A stretch of DNA of 41,701 nt from assembly GCA_023700925.1 (NCBI GenBank), contig JAMPXZ010000004.1:1-41701 (forward strand). The letters run 5' to 3'. Source of the stretch: Oligoflexia bacterium (GTDB lineage: Bacteria > Bdellovibrionota > UBA1018). Position numbers and translations under genes: made by a program. Shown here in pieces: positions 25,483 through 34,222 of the stretch; position 1 is the first letter of the stretch, and each line of letters starts with the position of its first letter. The notes under the pieces were generated by a model that saw only the letters and a program-made list of their open reading frames with translations, was not told where the DNA came from and did not search any database.

Positions 25483-26634
25483 TCAGTAAAGCTCGTACTT
25501 GAGAAGCCGGCACTCGATCGCACCGTTGTAAAGCACGATCCGGCGCGTGGCCTTGAGTCCGACCACCTTGGCGAGCTCCGGGCTTCCGGTGAAGACATAA
25601 CCTTCCCAGCCCTTGAACCGCTGTTTGAAGGTATCCCCGATCGTCTTGTAGAGCGGCTTGAGCTCCTCGACGTCTCCAAGGCGCTCGCCATAGGGCGGAT
25701 TGAGCACGATCAGGCCTGACGGCGCGACCGGCTCGCAAGCCGAGAGCTCGCGCTTCTCGATATGGACCCGGCCCTGCATCCCGGAGCGCTCGAGATTCTC
25801 GAGGGCAACGCGCACGGCGCGGAAGTCCTGGTCATAGCCCACGACCTTGGGGAGCAGCTTGCGATCCCGGATCTGGACCTGCTCGGCCTCCTCGAGAAGC
25901 CGCTTCCAGGCGCCCGGAACATGCCCGAGCCAGTTGAGAAAGCCGTAGTATTTGCGGTTCAGCCCCGGCGCCACGTTCGACGCCATGAGCGCGGCCTCGA
26001 TCGGGAGCGTCCCCGAGCCGCACATCGGATCCATGAAAGCGCCCGAAGCGGCGGCCTTCTCGGGCCAGCCCGCGTGCAGCAGGATCGCCGCGGCCAGATT
26101 CTCCTTGAGCGGGGCCAGCGCCCCGGCCTCGCGGTAGCCGCGCAGATGCAGACTCTCGCCCGACAGATCCACGCTCACCGTGGCCTCGTCCTCATGCAGG
26201 TAGACATTGATGCGGACATCCGGACGGACGGGATCGACGCTGGGGCGCGACCCCTGGACGCTCCGGAACTGATCGACGATCGCGTCTTTCACCTTGAGCG
26301 CGCCAAAATGGGTATGGGTGATCTGGGAGCGAGAGGAGGAGAAATCCACCGCGAGCGTATTGCGTGCGGTCAAGTGATCGGACCAGCGGATCGACTTGAC
26401 GCCGCCATACAGCTTCTCCGGAGTCGGCGCCGGAAACTTCTTCAGCGGCAAGAGCACCCGGTTCGCCACGCGCGACCACAGGCAGACCCGGTAGGCGGCC
26501 TCGAGGGGACCCTCGAAGTAAACTCCGGACCGTGCTTCACGCACCGAGGCGATGCCCAGGCGGCGGATCTCCTCGGCGAGCAGACCTTCCATCGCCTTGG
26601 CGGTGGCCGCAAAAAAAGTCAGTGTTTCTGCCAT
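25483..26634 (-). CDS. rlmL: 23S rRNA guanine-N2 methyltransferase RlmL-type (THUMP plus methyltransferase)
   Basis: 383 residues. The N-terminal ferredoxin-like/THUMP region (about 40-170) with SRSQITHTHFGALKVKDAI-type spacing recognises RNA. The methyltransferase domain follows, with FMDPMCGSGTLPIEAAL for SAM binding and the catalytic motif LNPPYGERLG. The second methyltransferase domain of E. coli RlmKL is absent, which is normal in many phyla. It would methylate G2445 (or an equivalent) in 23S rRNA. The start was chosen at 26634, close behind crcB's divergent promoter region. Confidence 0.9.
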   Translation of the reverse strand: MAETLTFFAATAKAMEGLLAEEIRRLGIASVREARSGVYFEGPLEAAYRVCLWSRVANRVLLPLKKFPAPTPEKLYGGVKSIRWSDHLTARNTLAVDFSSSRSQITHTHFGALKVKDAIVDQFRSVQGSRPSVDPVRPDVRINVYLHEDEATVSVDLSGESLHLRGYREAGALAPLKENLAAAILLHAGWPEKAAASGAFMDPMCGSGTLPIEAALMASNVAPGLNRKYYGFLNWLGHVPGAWKRLLEEAEQVQIRDRKLLPKVVGYDQDFRAVRVALENLERSGMQGRVHIEKRELSACEPVAPSGLIVLNPPYGERLGDVEELKPLYKTIGDTFKQRFKGWEGYVFTGSPELAKVVGLKATRRIVLYNGAIECRLLKYELY

Positions 26635-26689
26635 GGGGCGGGATTATCAGGTTTGCGCTTCCCCGTCGAGGCGGATATCTTCAGGAATC

Positions 26690-27079
26690 ATGAGGCTTCC
26701 GCTCGGCGCACTCTCCCAGCTCAGCTTGCTCGTGCTCTTCGGTTCAGCGGGTGTGCTCTCTCGCTATGGCCTGGACCGGGCCTTTCTCAAGCTCGGCTCC
26801 CATTTTCCCTGGGGCACCCTCACGATCAACATCGTGGGCTCGTTCCTGGCCGGGGTCGGTTACGTCCTCGGAGTCGAGCGTGGCGCCCTCCCCGCGGAGC
26901 TTCGGACCGCCGTCATGGTGGGCTTCCTCGGCGGCTTCACGACCTTCTCGGCCTTTTCGCTTCAAGCCGCCCGTCTCCTCGAGGAGCGGCACCTGGGCGA
27001 AGCGTTCCTGTATCTCGTCGTGTCACCGGGCCTGGGCCTCGGGGCCTGCCTGCTTGGACTCTGGCTCGCCCGCAGCTAG
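26690..27079 (+). CDS. crcB: CrcB/Fluc fluoride channel
   Basis: 129 residues from ATG 26690, selected because the earlier in-frame start at 26552 lies inside rlmL. Four hydrophobic helices are visible. WGTLTINIVGSFLAG contains the pore-lining Asn, and GFLGGFTTFSAFS carries the central Na+-site and phenylalanine box of Fluc channels. It exports fluoride as a dual-topology homodimer in the inner membrane. The 55-nt leader does not show the conserved crcB riboswitch core by eye. Confidence 0.93.
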   Translation: MRLPLGALSQLSLLVLFGSAGVLSRYGLDRAFLKLGSHFPWGTLTINIVGSFLAGVGYVLGVERGALPAELRTAVMVGFLGGFTTFSAFSLQAARLLEERHLGEAFLYLVVSPGLGLGACLLGLWLARS

Positions 27080-27091
27080 TACCCCGGCGAC

Positions 27092-27988
27092 TTAGAAATA
27101 CAGATTACGCGTGCAGGTCATCTCAAAGACGGTTTCGGTGAAAGAGTTGCCGCGCTCGGCGATCCGAAGCTGGCCCGGAAGATCCGTGACCGAAGAGGCG
27201 AGCCCCTCGATCCGAAGGACCGCCTCGAGCTCGCCGGCCGGACCGGCCGCTACTCCCGTAAAGACCACCGCATCGGCTAGGAGCTCCGCCTTCACCGGAC
27301 GGATCTGGACGGAACCGCGGGGGTTCTTTTCCTCAGGCGCTTTTTCGAAAAGGATGAGCTGAAACTCCTCCTCGGGAAGCTGCGTCGACTCGTTGGGCAC
27401 GATGCCCGCGGTGACGCGGGCGTGCATCACGACGCCATCGCTTCCAGCGGCGCTTCTGCAGGCCCAGCGCGGACGGAACAGCGAAGCGGCGATCTTCTGA
27501 CCCGCCTGCGCTCCTGCGAAGCCCCGCTCGATCAGAGTCGCGGCCCTCGCCAGCGCCTCATCCAGGCACATCACCTTCTTGACGTCGGTCACGATCGCAT
27601 AGTCCTCGCTGACCGTCTCGATCCTGCCCTCGACCGCCACCTGGGAGCCAGGCCGGATCGTCGCCCCGAAAAACTCGATCTCCTGAGGCTCCTTGGTGCT
27701 GCCCATCGCGAACGCCTCGTTGAGCTCATAGGATTTGTTGAGCGTCCGCACGACCATGCTCCAGTAAACCTGGGGCTCCACGCAGGGACGGCCATCATCG
27801 CAGATGGTCTGAATGCTTACGGCGGGATTCACCGCCATGGGGACAAGAGTCGTCCTCCGCAAAAAAGAAACTTTGCCCTGGACCACGCCGTTGACGGCGT
27901 CGATTCCGAAGGGAACGGACACGTCAGCGTAGGCGGCTCCGCACACTGCGCTGAAGATCAGACCGATTACGATAGTTCGCTTTAACAT
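27092..27988 (-). CDS. Secreted protein of unknown function
   Basis: 298 residues with a clean signal peptide (MLKRTIVIGLIFSAVCGAAYA-D). The mature protein is mostly beta, with cysteines at TICDDGRPC, MCLDE, WACRS and near the C-terminal MTCTRNLYF, consistent with disulfides in the periplasm. The C-terminal residue is an aromatic (LYF), as in many outer-membrane barrels, but the length and strand pattern are not convincingly barrel-like. No family is recognised. It converges with crcB (12 nt). The 185 nt beyond its start, up to the RlmI-like gene, shows nothing more than a GC-rich stretch. Confidence 0.75.
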   Translation of the reverse strand: MLKRTIVIGLIFSAVCGAAYADVSVPFGIDAVNGVVQGKVSFLRRTTLVPMAVNPAVSIQTICDDGRPCVEPQVYWSMVVRTLNKSYELNEAFAMGSTKEPQEIEFFGATIRPGSQVAVEGRIETVSEDYAIVTDVKKVMCLDEALARAATLIERGFAGAQAGQKIAASLFRPRWACRSAAGSDGVVMHARVTAGIVPNESTQLPEEEFQLILFEKAPEEKNPRGSVQIRPVKAELLADAVVFTGVAAGPAGELEAVLRIEGLASSVTDLPGQLRIAERGNSFTETVFEMTCTRNLYF

Positions 27989-28173
27989 TGAGATGCTCCT
28001 TCTCTATTGACCGCGGCAGTCCAGAGCAAGAGACGTGCCGAACGGCAATAGTGACGTCAACCCGCGCACAGGGCGCGAATTCCATCAGGAATCATCAAAT
28101 TTCCAGGGCGAAACCCAGACATTCGGACGCGGGGCCACATGCAAAATGCACGGCGCCTGCGCTCCGCGCCGGC

Positions 28174-29496
28174 TTACTGCACTATTCCGACCCAGCACTT
28201 GAGATAACGCCCCTCAGTAAATTCCAGAAGCATGGGGTGATCCGCGCTCTGCGTCCCGCGTCCGATCCACCGCACCGCGCGGCGGTTGCGATAGGCCGCC
28301 TTCGAGAGGGTCTTGAGGAACGACTCCTCTTCGAGCAGTCCCGAGCAGGAGCACGACACCACGGCGCCTTCGGGCCGCACGATCCGAAAGACCTGGGTAT
28401 TGAGCTGCAGATAAGCATGGGTTCCGACCGGAATGTCCTTGCGCCCTTTGATCAGGGCGGGAGGATCCGAGATCACGATATCGAAGCTGCCGGGCTCGAT
28501 CGACTCCAGGGCGGCCAGGATATCCGCGCGCCGGGTCTCGCAGCGGGCTCCTTCGGCTTCGATGTTTTTACGGGCGCGTTCGAGGGCCGGGGCGGAGGCG
28601 TCCATCGCGACGACCTCGACCTCATGCCCCGCGCTCCGCAAGGCGCGCGCGAGCTGCGCTCCCCACTGACCCACATAACAGAACAGATCGAGGATCCGCA
28701 CGGGCCGGCCCGGCCGGGACGCGGAGAGTTGCGCCAGCCGCTGCGCCGCGAGCTGGATATTGGCGGCCTGATCCAGGAAAAAACCGGTCTTCTGGCCATG
28801 GTACAGATCGACCCAAAATTGCACCGGCGCTGCGCCCGGCGTGGTCGGCGCGATGAGGATGCGGGCGTCCGCAAGCTCGAGGCCCGCAGCCGCCTTCACG
28901 ATCCGGGGCTCTTCTTCCTCGAGCCCTTCGAGCTTTCGAACGCCGACGTCATTTCGGAACACGATCGCCGTCTTTTCCCAGGCCACCGGATCCGCCTGAC
29001 TGGCGACGTAAGAGCGCAACAGCTCGGGCACCGAGCCGAGTACCCGATCCATGCCGGCGGTATGCGCCTGAACGACGAAGACCTGAGCGTCCTTCGTGCG
29101 GTAGCGATCCACGATCAGTCCCGGCAGGCCATCCGCCTCGCCAAAGCAAAGGCGATGACTCACCTTCGCAAGTCCCGTCGCCGCGCGGAGGCGTCCCGCC
29201 CGCTCCAGGGCGCGAACGAGGAAGTCCGGGCCGAGCGGCGCGACCTCGGCCTCGTCCCGCGTCAGCGCACGAAAGGCGATCAGGGATTTGGGATTGCCAT
29301 AGCCCCGCGCCAGGAACTTACCCGTGGCATCGCGAAGCTCCATGGGTTCGCCGGGTTCAATGCCCTTCGGGCTTTCGGTCAGCTCGTTGGAGTAGACCCA
29401 AGGGTGCCCTCCGCGAAAGCGACGGTCAGCGCCACTCTTGAGACGCCAGACGGATTTGGAATCAGCGGAGGAGGAACCCTTGATCTGTTGAGGCAT
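28174..29496 (-). CDS. RlmI-like class I rRNA methyltransferase (PUA plus Rossmann)
   Basis: 440 residues from ATG 29496; an upstream in-frame start at 29568 would add 24 residues that look like untranslated leader. The N-terminal PUA-like domain contains GHPWVYSNELTE and ARGYGNPKSLIAFRALT. The SAM-binding motif is VRILDLFCYVGQWGAQLARA, and the target-base motif ISDPPALIKGRKDI precedes YLQLNTQ and CSCSGLL. This is the RlmI/RlmK-C family, which makes m5C or m7G in 23S rRNA. The C-terminus matches full-length members. It is divergent from the rqcH-like gene. Confidence 0.88.
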   Translation of the reverse strand: MPQQIKGSSSADSKSVWRLKSGADRRFRGGHPWVYSNELTESPKGIEPGEPMELRDATGKFLARGYGNPKSLIAFRALTRDEAEVAPLGPDFLVRALERAGRLRAATGLAKVSHRLCFGEADGLPGLIVDRYRTKDAQVFVVQAHTAGMDRVLGSVPELLRSYVASQADPVAWEKTAIVFRNDVGVRKLEGLEEEEPRIVKAAAGLELADARILIAPTTPGAAPVQFWVDLYHGQKTGFFLDQAANIQLAAQRLAQLSASRPGRPVRILDLFCYVGQWGAQLARALRSAGHEVEVVAMDASAPALERARKNIEAEGARCETRRADILAALESIEPGSFDIVISDPPALIKGRKDIPVGTHAYLQLNTQVFRIVRPEGAVVSCSCSGLLEEESFLKTLSKAAYRNRRAVRWIGRGTQSADHPMLLEFTEGRYLKCWVGIVQ

Positions 29497-29581
29497 GACG
29501 CGGACCCTACCATTGCGCCCCCCCAGGGGCAATGGCTCCGGTTTCCTGGCTAAGGCCGCCGACATCAATTAAGATCCGTTC

Positions 29582-31105
29582 ATGCCCGCCCCGACTCCCT
29601 GGCCCATCCTGAACTGGAAAGAGCTTGCCCTGCTCGTCGATCAGCTCCGCCAACGGATCGAGGGGCTGTACCTGGATCGGCTCATCGTGCCTGAGCGCCC
29701 GCGTTTTCCCGAGGGTTACCTCAAAGGCGAATGGATTCTCCGCTTCACGGGCCGCAAAGCCGAGGCCGAGCTTCTGCTCAGCGTCCGGTCCCGGCATCCG
29801 GCCATCGTTCTTCTCTCGGGCAGAGGTCCGCGCGCCGCGCCCGAGGCCACCCATTCCGCGTTCGATCTCGCTCTTTCCAAACAGCTCAGGGGAAGCCGCC
29901 TTCTTTCGGTTGAGACCCTGCCTCGCGAGCGCACCGTGATCCTCTGGTTCACCTCCGAGGGCGCCCGGGACTCGCGCCGACTCGGACTCGTTCTGACCTT
30001 GATTCCCGCGGCGCCCGAGGCGCTTCTGATCGAGGAACGGGAGACGGCGCCCTACCCCGTGCTCGCGCGAAGCCGCACCACCGCCACGGGAGAGTTCACC
30101 CTTCCTGACGGCGCCAAGGCGCCCCCCTCGCCCGAAGTCAGGCAGGCGCTGATCGCGACGCCCGAGAGCCATGCCGCCGCCATCGACGCCGCGCTCGAGA
30201 GCGAAGCGTTCGCCGCGCGTCTCGTTCATGCCCAGCGCGAGCTCCGCGCGCTGCTCGGGCAGGCGCGCGACCGGAGCCGCCAGAACGAGGTCTCCCTCCA
30301 CGAGGGCGAAAAGGAGCCCGACTGGAAAATCCACGGCGATCTTCTCAAGGCGGTCCTCGGCGCGCCGCCACCGCTCCTGGAGCAGGAGGGTCGCCACTTC
30401 CGGCGAGTGCCCGACTACCTTTCCGACAAGGAAGACGCGGTCCGCGAAATCCCCTGCGATCCGCGGCTTTCGCCCGCGGCCCAGGTCGAGCGTTTCTATC
30501 AGCTCGCGCGCCGCAAGCAGCGCCGGATCACCGAAGCGCGCAACCGGCTCGAGAATTTCCGCACCCTGGCCGGCGAGCTGGAGCGAGCCTCGGCCACGCC
30601 TCCCGCCGAAGGCGACTGGGCCGCGCTCGAAAAGCTCGAAAGAGCCGCGCGGATCGCGCCGCGGGCGGCCCCCGGCGTTCCCACCGGCAAGGGCGCCAAG
30701 GGAGGGAAAAAATCCTCCTGGCTCGGAAAAGCCGTGACCTCCCGGGACGGCTGGCCTATCTGGGTCGGCCGAAGCAAGGACGAGAACCTGGAGCTCACCT
30801 TCCGCCATGCGCGCGGCAACGATCTGTGGCTCCACGTGCGCGGCAAGCCCGGCGCCCACGCGGTGATCCCGGTCCAGCCGGGCAAGTCCGTGCCGCTGCA
30901 GACCCTGCTCGACGCCGCGACCCTCGTCGTCTATTACAGCGGCGGCGAAAAATGGGGAAAGACCGAGGTCGATTACACCTTCAAGAAGCACGTCAAACGG
31001 ATCAAGGACTCCACCGAGGCCAGCTACACGCACAACAAGACCCTGCTCATCGCACCCGAACCCGAGCGCCTCAAGCGCCTGCTCGCGCCAGCGTCGGAAT
31101 CTTGA
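29582..31105 (+). CDS. rqcH: NFACT-family ribosome quality-control protein (RqcH-like)
   Basis: 507 residues. An NFACT-N region (about 10-200) is followed by helical linkers (about 215-400) and the NFACT-R domain, with WPIWVGRSKDENLELTF and then NDLWLHVRGKPGAHAVIP. KTEVDYTFKKHVKRIKD closes the domain. RqcH binds split 50S subunits with stalled peptidyl-tRNA and recruits Ala-tRNA for C-terminal alanine tails. The Asp-Arg pair needed for tailing in NFACT-N appears as ERT (about 116-118) in RERTVILWF, that is Glu replacing Asp, if my alignment is right. Length is slightly short of Bacillus RqcH. Confidence 0.82.
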   Translation: MPAPTPWPILNWKELALLVDQLRQRIEGLYLDRLIVPERPRFPEGYLKGEWILRFTGRKAEAELLLSVRSRHPAIVLLSGRGPRAAPEATHSAFDLALSKQLRGSRLLSVETLPRERTVILWFTSEGARDSRRLGLVLTLIPAAPEALLIEERETAPYPVLARSRTTATGEFTLPDGAKAPPSPEVRQALIATPESHAAAIDAALESEAFAARLVHAQRELRALLGQARDRSRQNEVSLHEGEKEPDWKIHGDLLKAVLGAPPPLLEQEGRHFRRVPDYLSDKEDAVREIPCDPRLSPAAQVERFYQLARRKQRRITEARNRLENFRTLAGELERASATPPAEGDWAALEKLERAARIAPRAAPGVPTGKGAKGGKKSSWLGKAVTSRDGWPIWVGRSKDENLELTFRHARGNDLWLHVRGKPGAHAVIPVQPGKSVPLQTLLDAATLVVYYSGGEKWGKTEVDYTFKKHVKRIKDSTEASYTHNKTLLIAPEPERLKRLLAPASES

Positions 31106-31176
31106 CGCCCGCCCCGCCACAATGACCTTGCGGGAAGAGCCGCGAACCGCCAAAATATTCCCTGGAGGAAAATGAA

Positions 31177-31605
31177 ATGAAAACCCTGATCCTGGTGACC
31201 TTCGCGCTCATGAGCACCGCTGCCTTCGCCGCCGATACGCCGGCCAAGCCCACCCCCTCCAAGGGCTGGCGCAAACCCGCGCACGCGACCCTGCCCTGCC
31301 CCGCGACCGTCGAGCAGCTCACCTACGCGATCGAGAACATCCCGGACTGCTACGCCGCCGTCGACATGGCCGAGCAGTGCGCCGCGGGAACCTCGGCCGA
31401 CAAGCCAGTCGTCGCATCCGCGACCAACGTCTGCGTCAAACAGCTCCCCGCCACGATCTCCAAGCGCGACAAGAGCCTGATGGATCAGCTTCATCGCCGG
31501 TGCGCCTCACGCTGGGGCAACGACCTGATGAACGCCTCGCCCCGATTCTTCTGCAACCTGAACGTCACGAAGTTCTTCGTCACCCTGCTGACTCCGGACT
31601 TCTGA
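31177..31605 (+). CDS. Small secreted cysteine-rich protein
   Basis: 142 residues with a ribosome-binding site GGAGG about eight nt upstream. The signal peptide is MKTLILVTFALMSTAAFA-A. The mature protein has six or so cysteines (LPCPA, IPDCYAA, AEQCAAG, NVCVK, RRCAS, FFCNL) in a mostly helical chain, consistent with periplasmic disulfide bonds. Cys spacing is not that of a known thioredoxin or cytochrome. It lies between the rqcH-like and DUF167 genes, four nt before the latter. Confidence 0.75.
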   Translation: MKTLILVTFALMSTAAFAADTPAKPTPSKGWRKPAHATLPCPATVEQLTYAIENIPDCYAAVDMAEQCAAGTSADKPVVASATNVCVKQLPATISKRDKSLMDQLHRRCASRWGNDLMNASPRFFCNLNVTKFFVTLLTPDF

Positions 31606-31609
31606 ACCG

Positions 31610-31903
31610 GTGAGCTGGCTCGAGGAGACGCCAAAAGGCCTCGTCCTGCATCTCTACATCCAGCCCAAAGCCTCGCGCACCCAGGTCCAAGGCCTGCACG
31701 GCGAGCCTCCCCGCCTTCGCATCCGCGTGGCCGCGCCGCCCGTCGAGGGCGAAGCCAATGAGGAGCTGCTCCGCTTTCTGAAGAAGCACACCCATATCGC
31801 CGGCGCGCGCTTCGAGCTTCTGCGCGGCGACAGCTCCAAGACCAAGGACGTGCTTTGCACCGGGGTCACGGCGGAGCAGCTGAGGGCGGCGCTGGCGCCG
31901 TGA
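31610..31903 (+). CDS. DUF167/YggU-family protein
   Basis: 97 residues starting at GTG 31610. The family core is PKASRTQVQGLHGEPPRLRI, then VAAPPVEGEANEELLRFL, and GDSSKTKDV near the end. The fold is a small alpha/beta domain of unknown function found in all domains of life. GTG initiation with only four nt after the preceding stop suggests translational coupling to the secreted protein. It is the last plus-strand gene before the intron. Confidence 0.92.
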   Translation: MSWLEETPKGLVLHLYIQPKASRTQVQGLHGEPPRLRIRVAAPPVEGEANEELLRFLKKHTHIAGARFELLRGDSSKTKDVLCTGVTAEQLRAALAP

Positions 31904-31966
31904 GAGAACGCAGAGACCAGCCAACAGCCAACTGAACGACTGCTTCCGTCAGCCTAGGGCTTTACA

Positions 31967-33835
31967 ATCGGGTAGGAGGGGGAGATTAATTTCTCCCCCG
32001 TCCTCCCACACCACCCGGCGTGCGGCTCCGCACCGGGCGGTTCCGAAGCCTTGGAACCCCGAGCTGAGGTAATCCCAGCGAGTCAAAGTGTGAGTTAGGA
32101 AAGGCGATTTTGAGACCTGACGAACCTGCCATCGCCCAGTAGCCCCGCGAATGGCTGGCAATCGACGCAGCGGCATGTTGGGACAAGCCCCTTGCCGTCA
32201 GCTCCCGATACCATGTCTTTCCGCGCTTCCACTGTTTGAGATAGGTCATGCGAAGTCGCCTTCGAATCCAGCCGTCCAGCTCCAGGAATATCCGGGCCGT
32301 ATCTGCGAGCGAGAAGTAACTCTTCCAGCCCCGGAGATACTGTCCCAGCTCCCCCACGGTTTGCTCGGTGCTTCTTCCCCGACTTCTGCCTGTCAGTTCT
32401 CGCACCCGCTGCTTGAATTTCGCGGCCGCTTGCGGAGCCACCGACCGCTTCACGAGCCGACCAGGCCCGATCCACAAACGGTAGCCCAGGAACTTACGTT
32501 CCGTGGCCCTCGCCACCGCACTCTTGTCGCGGTTGATCCGGAGCCGGAGATTTCCCATGAGTTTCCCCATGGTCTGCATGGTCCGCTCCGCGGCCCGCCG
32601 AGACCCCAAGTATACGTTGCAGTCGTCGGCGTAGCGGACGAAGCTCAGACCCCGCTTCTCCAGTTCCCAATCCACTTCGTTCAGCAGCAGATTTGCCAGA
32701 AGAGGAGAGAGAGGCCCACCTTGTGGCGTTCCCTCTGTCCGCTCTGTGCTCAACCCCTGATCCAGCATTCCGGCTCTCAGGTAGCGCCGGATCAGATCCA
32801 CCAGCCGCTTATCCGCGACGCGTTTCCTCACCTGGTCCATCAGGACGTCGTGATTTACGCGGTCGAAGAACTTCTCCAGGTCCACATCCACGCAGTAGCC
32901 TCGGCCATCCTGCACAAGCTGCTGCGCATGGCAGATTGCCTGATGCGCGCTCTTGCCCGGACGGAATCCGTAGCTGTTTTTGTGGAAAGTGGGATCCCAG
33001 ATCGGCTGGAGGACTTGAAGAATGCATTGCTGAATGAGGCGATCCAAAACGGTGGGAATGCCCAGCTGTCGCATTCCACCGCCTGTTTTCGGAATCTCCG
33101 CTCGCCTGACCAAGGCGGGTTGATAGCTGCCGTTCAGCAGTTCATTCCTCACTCTGATCCAGTGTTCGCGAAGCCACCCTCCTGCCTCTTCAAGACGCAT
33201 CCCGTCGACTCCAGGGGAGCCGCCGTTTGCCTTCACTCGCCTCCATGCTCGCAGGACATTGTCCCGCTCGACGCACTTCTCCATGATGTACGTTTGGTTC
33301 GGCTCCGGTTTTCCATTACCCTGTTCGTGTTTCGACGCTCCGACGACCTCTCGGGGTTCCGCCCCTACCCGTCGTCGGTGGCTCCCGGCCCTCCGGGATT
33401 TCTGTCGCATGACACTCACAACGCGATGGCTCCTTTGCCTTCTTCGGTTTGGCCCTTCCTCGCTGTGCCACGAGTACTACGACCTCTGCTGACTTCTCGC
33501 GCCGTTCGACGATCGCCGGACGTCGTCCTTTCGGACATGAGGCGAGATCTCCCCAGGTAAGAGTGACAAACTTTCATCCCATGCAGCCGTTGGATTTACG
33601 CAGTAGTCTTCTGGATTCCATTGGGTTTCGCAGTCAATTGCCCGCTTACCCAGACTACTTCGCCTCGGATCCACTTCTTGTACATCGGCTCGGGACTTTG
33701 CCTCTTCCTTCCTCCAGATTCCCAGTCGCCAAGGACACCCTTGGATTTGGCTAGCGGTTCCCGGAATCAGGGTCCGCAGGGGACTAGCCGCTTTCTGCGG
33801 AGCAACCCTTAGTTCATCGCCCATGCTGGGCGCAC
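31967..33835 (-). mobile_element. Group II intron (class C-like), about 1.87 kb
   Basis: On the minus strand the element begins GTGCGCCCAGCATGGGC (33835 downward), the typical group II 5' boundary, and ends with a domain V/VI region (about 32044 to 31967). Domain V is ACCGCCCGGTGCGG paired with CGCACGCCGGGTGGT, and domain VI is a GGGGGAGA/TCTCCCCC hairpin followed by CTACCCGAT. A reverse transcriptase/maturase lies inside. The insertion is directly after the T-tract of a strong intrinsic terminator (33839-33873), as is usual for class C introns. The 3' boundary (AT at 31967) is inferred from similar introns. Splicing has not been tested, and all ribozyme domains in 33420-33835 appear present by size. 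Confidence 0.88.
31986..33419 (-). CDS. ltrA: Group II intron reverse transcriptase/maturase
   Basis: 477 residues. The RT domain has SYGFRPGKSAHQAI, VDLEKFFDRVNHD, GTPQGGPLSPLLANLLL and the catalytic FVRYADD. The maturase (X) domain follows with GWKSYFSLAD and LKQWKRGKTW. No HNH endonuclease domain is present, which agrees with a class C intron that uses nascent DNA for priming. An unusual feature is the C-terminus: after SLGLPQL, the frame continues through domain V into domain VI (to 31986) instead of stopping in domain IV. The last about 25 residues therefore look like a translation of ribozyme sequence. The start among several in-frame ATGs is uncertain. Confidence 0.9.
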   Translation of the reverse strand: MSVMRQKSRRAGSHRRRVGAEPREVVGASKHEQGNGKPEPNQTYIMEKCVERDNVLRAWRRVKANGGSPGVDGMRLEEAGGWLREHWIRVRNELLNGSYQPALVRRAEIPKTGGGMRQLGIPTVLDRLIQQCILQVLQPIWDPTFHKNSYGFRPGKSAHQAICHAQQLVQDGRGYCVDVDLEKFFDRVNHDVLMDQVRKRVADKRLVDLIRRYLRAGMLDQGLSTERTEGTPQGGPLSPLLANLLLNEVDWELEKRGLSFVRYADDCNVYLGSRRAAERTMQTMGKLMGNLRLRINRDKSAVARATERKFLGYRLWIGPGRLVKRSVAPQAAAKFKQRVRELTGRSRGRSTEQTVGELGQYLRGWKSYFSLADTARIFLELDGWIRRRLRMTYLKQWKRGKTWYRELTARGLSQHAAASIASHSRGYWAMAGSSGLKIAFPNSHFDSLGLPQLGVPRLRNRPVRSRTPGGVGGRGRN

Positions 33836-33838
33836 AAT

Positions 33839-33873
33839 AAAAAGGGCCATGCCCCAACGACATGGCCCTTTTT
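33839..33873. terminator. Bidirectional intrinsic terminator, insertion target of the intron
   Basis: A perfect 13-bp stem, AAAAAGGGCCATG (33839-33851) with CATGGCCCTTTTT (33861-33873), 9-nt loop. It has A- and T-runs on both sides, so it can terminate both strands. On the minus strand it is followed by TTTTTATT and then the intron. Confidence 0.9.
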
Positions 33874-34222
33874 CGGCGGTCGGAGATCAGCCACTCCGAA
33901 CCGCTGGGAGGTGGAAAGCCTCGACGGCGTTTCGCTCGGCGAGATCCACTCTTGCTCTGAGTAACTTTTTTTTAAGCTGCGCCCTTGCAGGAGCGAGAGA
34001 AGACCATGGAGCCATTACGCGGGACGTTTTGGGGGGTTCCGCAAAACTCTTCCATGGTGTCACTCGCGCCTGCAGGGGCGTCATCGCTGATTTCGGGTGT
34101 CACAACGGGGGGCACGCCGAATTCGTCTACAGGTGTATCAGAACCTTTTCAGGAGACGGTGCATTGAAACAGATGTTTCCATCTTGGGAACCGAACGCCG
34201 CCCGGAGTTCATCTCGAGGGTA
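33874..34222 (-). other. Unassigned 349-nt region between the terminator and the tRNA nucleotidyltransferase gene
   Basis: No convincing gene. Close to the terminator is a second hairpin, GCGGTTCGGAG / CTCCGACCGC on the minus strand (one bulged T). A minus-strand frame stays open for 58 codons (stop TAA 33972-33974, upstream stop 34149-34151). An in-frame GTG at 34115 would give 47 residues with acidic, Pro/Ala-rich composition (PEISDDAPAGASDTMEEF). It could be a gene remnant, a small peptide or the body of a small RNA that ends at the terminator. An eight-T run lies at 33966-33973 on the plus strand. Confidence 0.4.

Noticed and set aside
26635-26689. Fluoride riboswitch before crcB
   Set aside because: The short leader lacks the conserved pseudoknot core.
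33985-34167. Plus-strand 60-codon frame in the unassigned region
   Set aside because: Begins with TTG without a ribosome-binding site and lies antisense to a more coding-like minus frame; not reliable.
33874-34222. tmRNA or 6S RNA
   Set aside because: No tmRNA 5'/3' tRNA-like ends or tag reading frame, and not a single long 6S-type hairpin.
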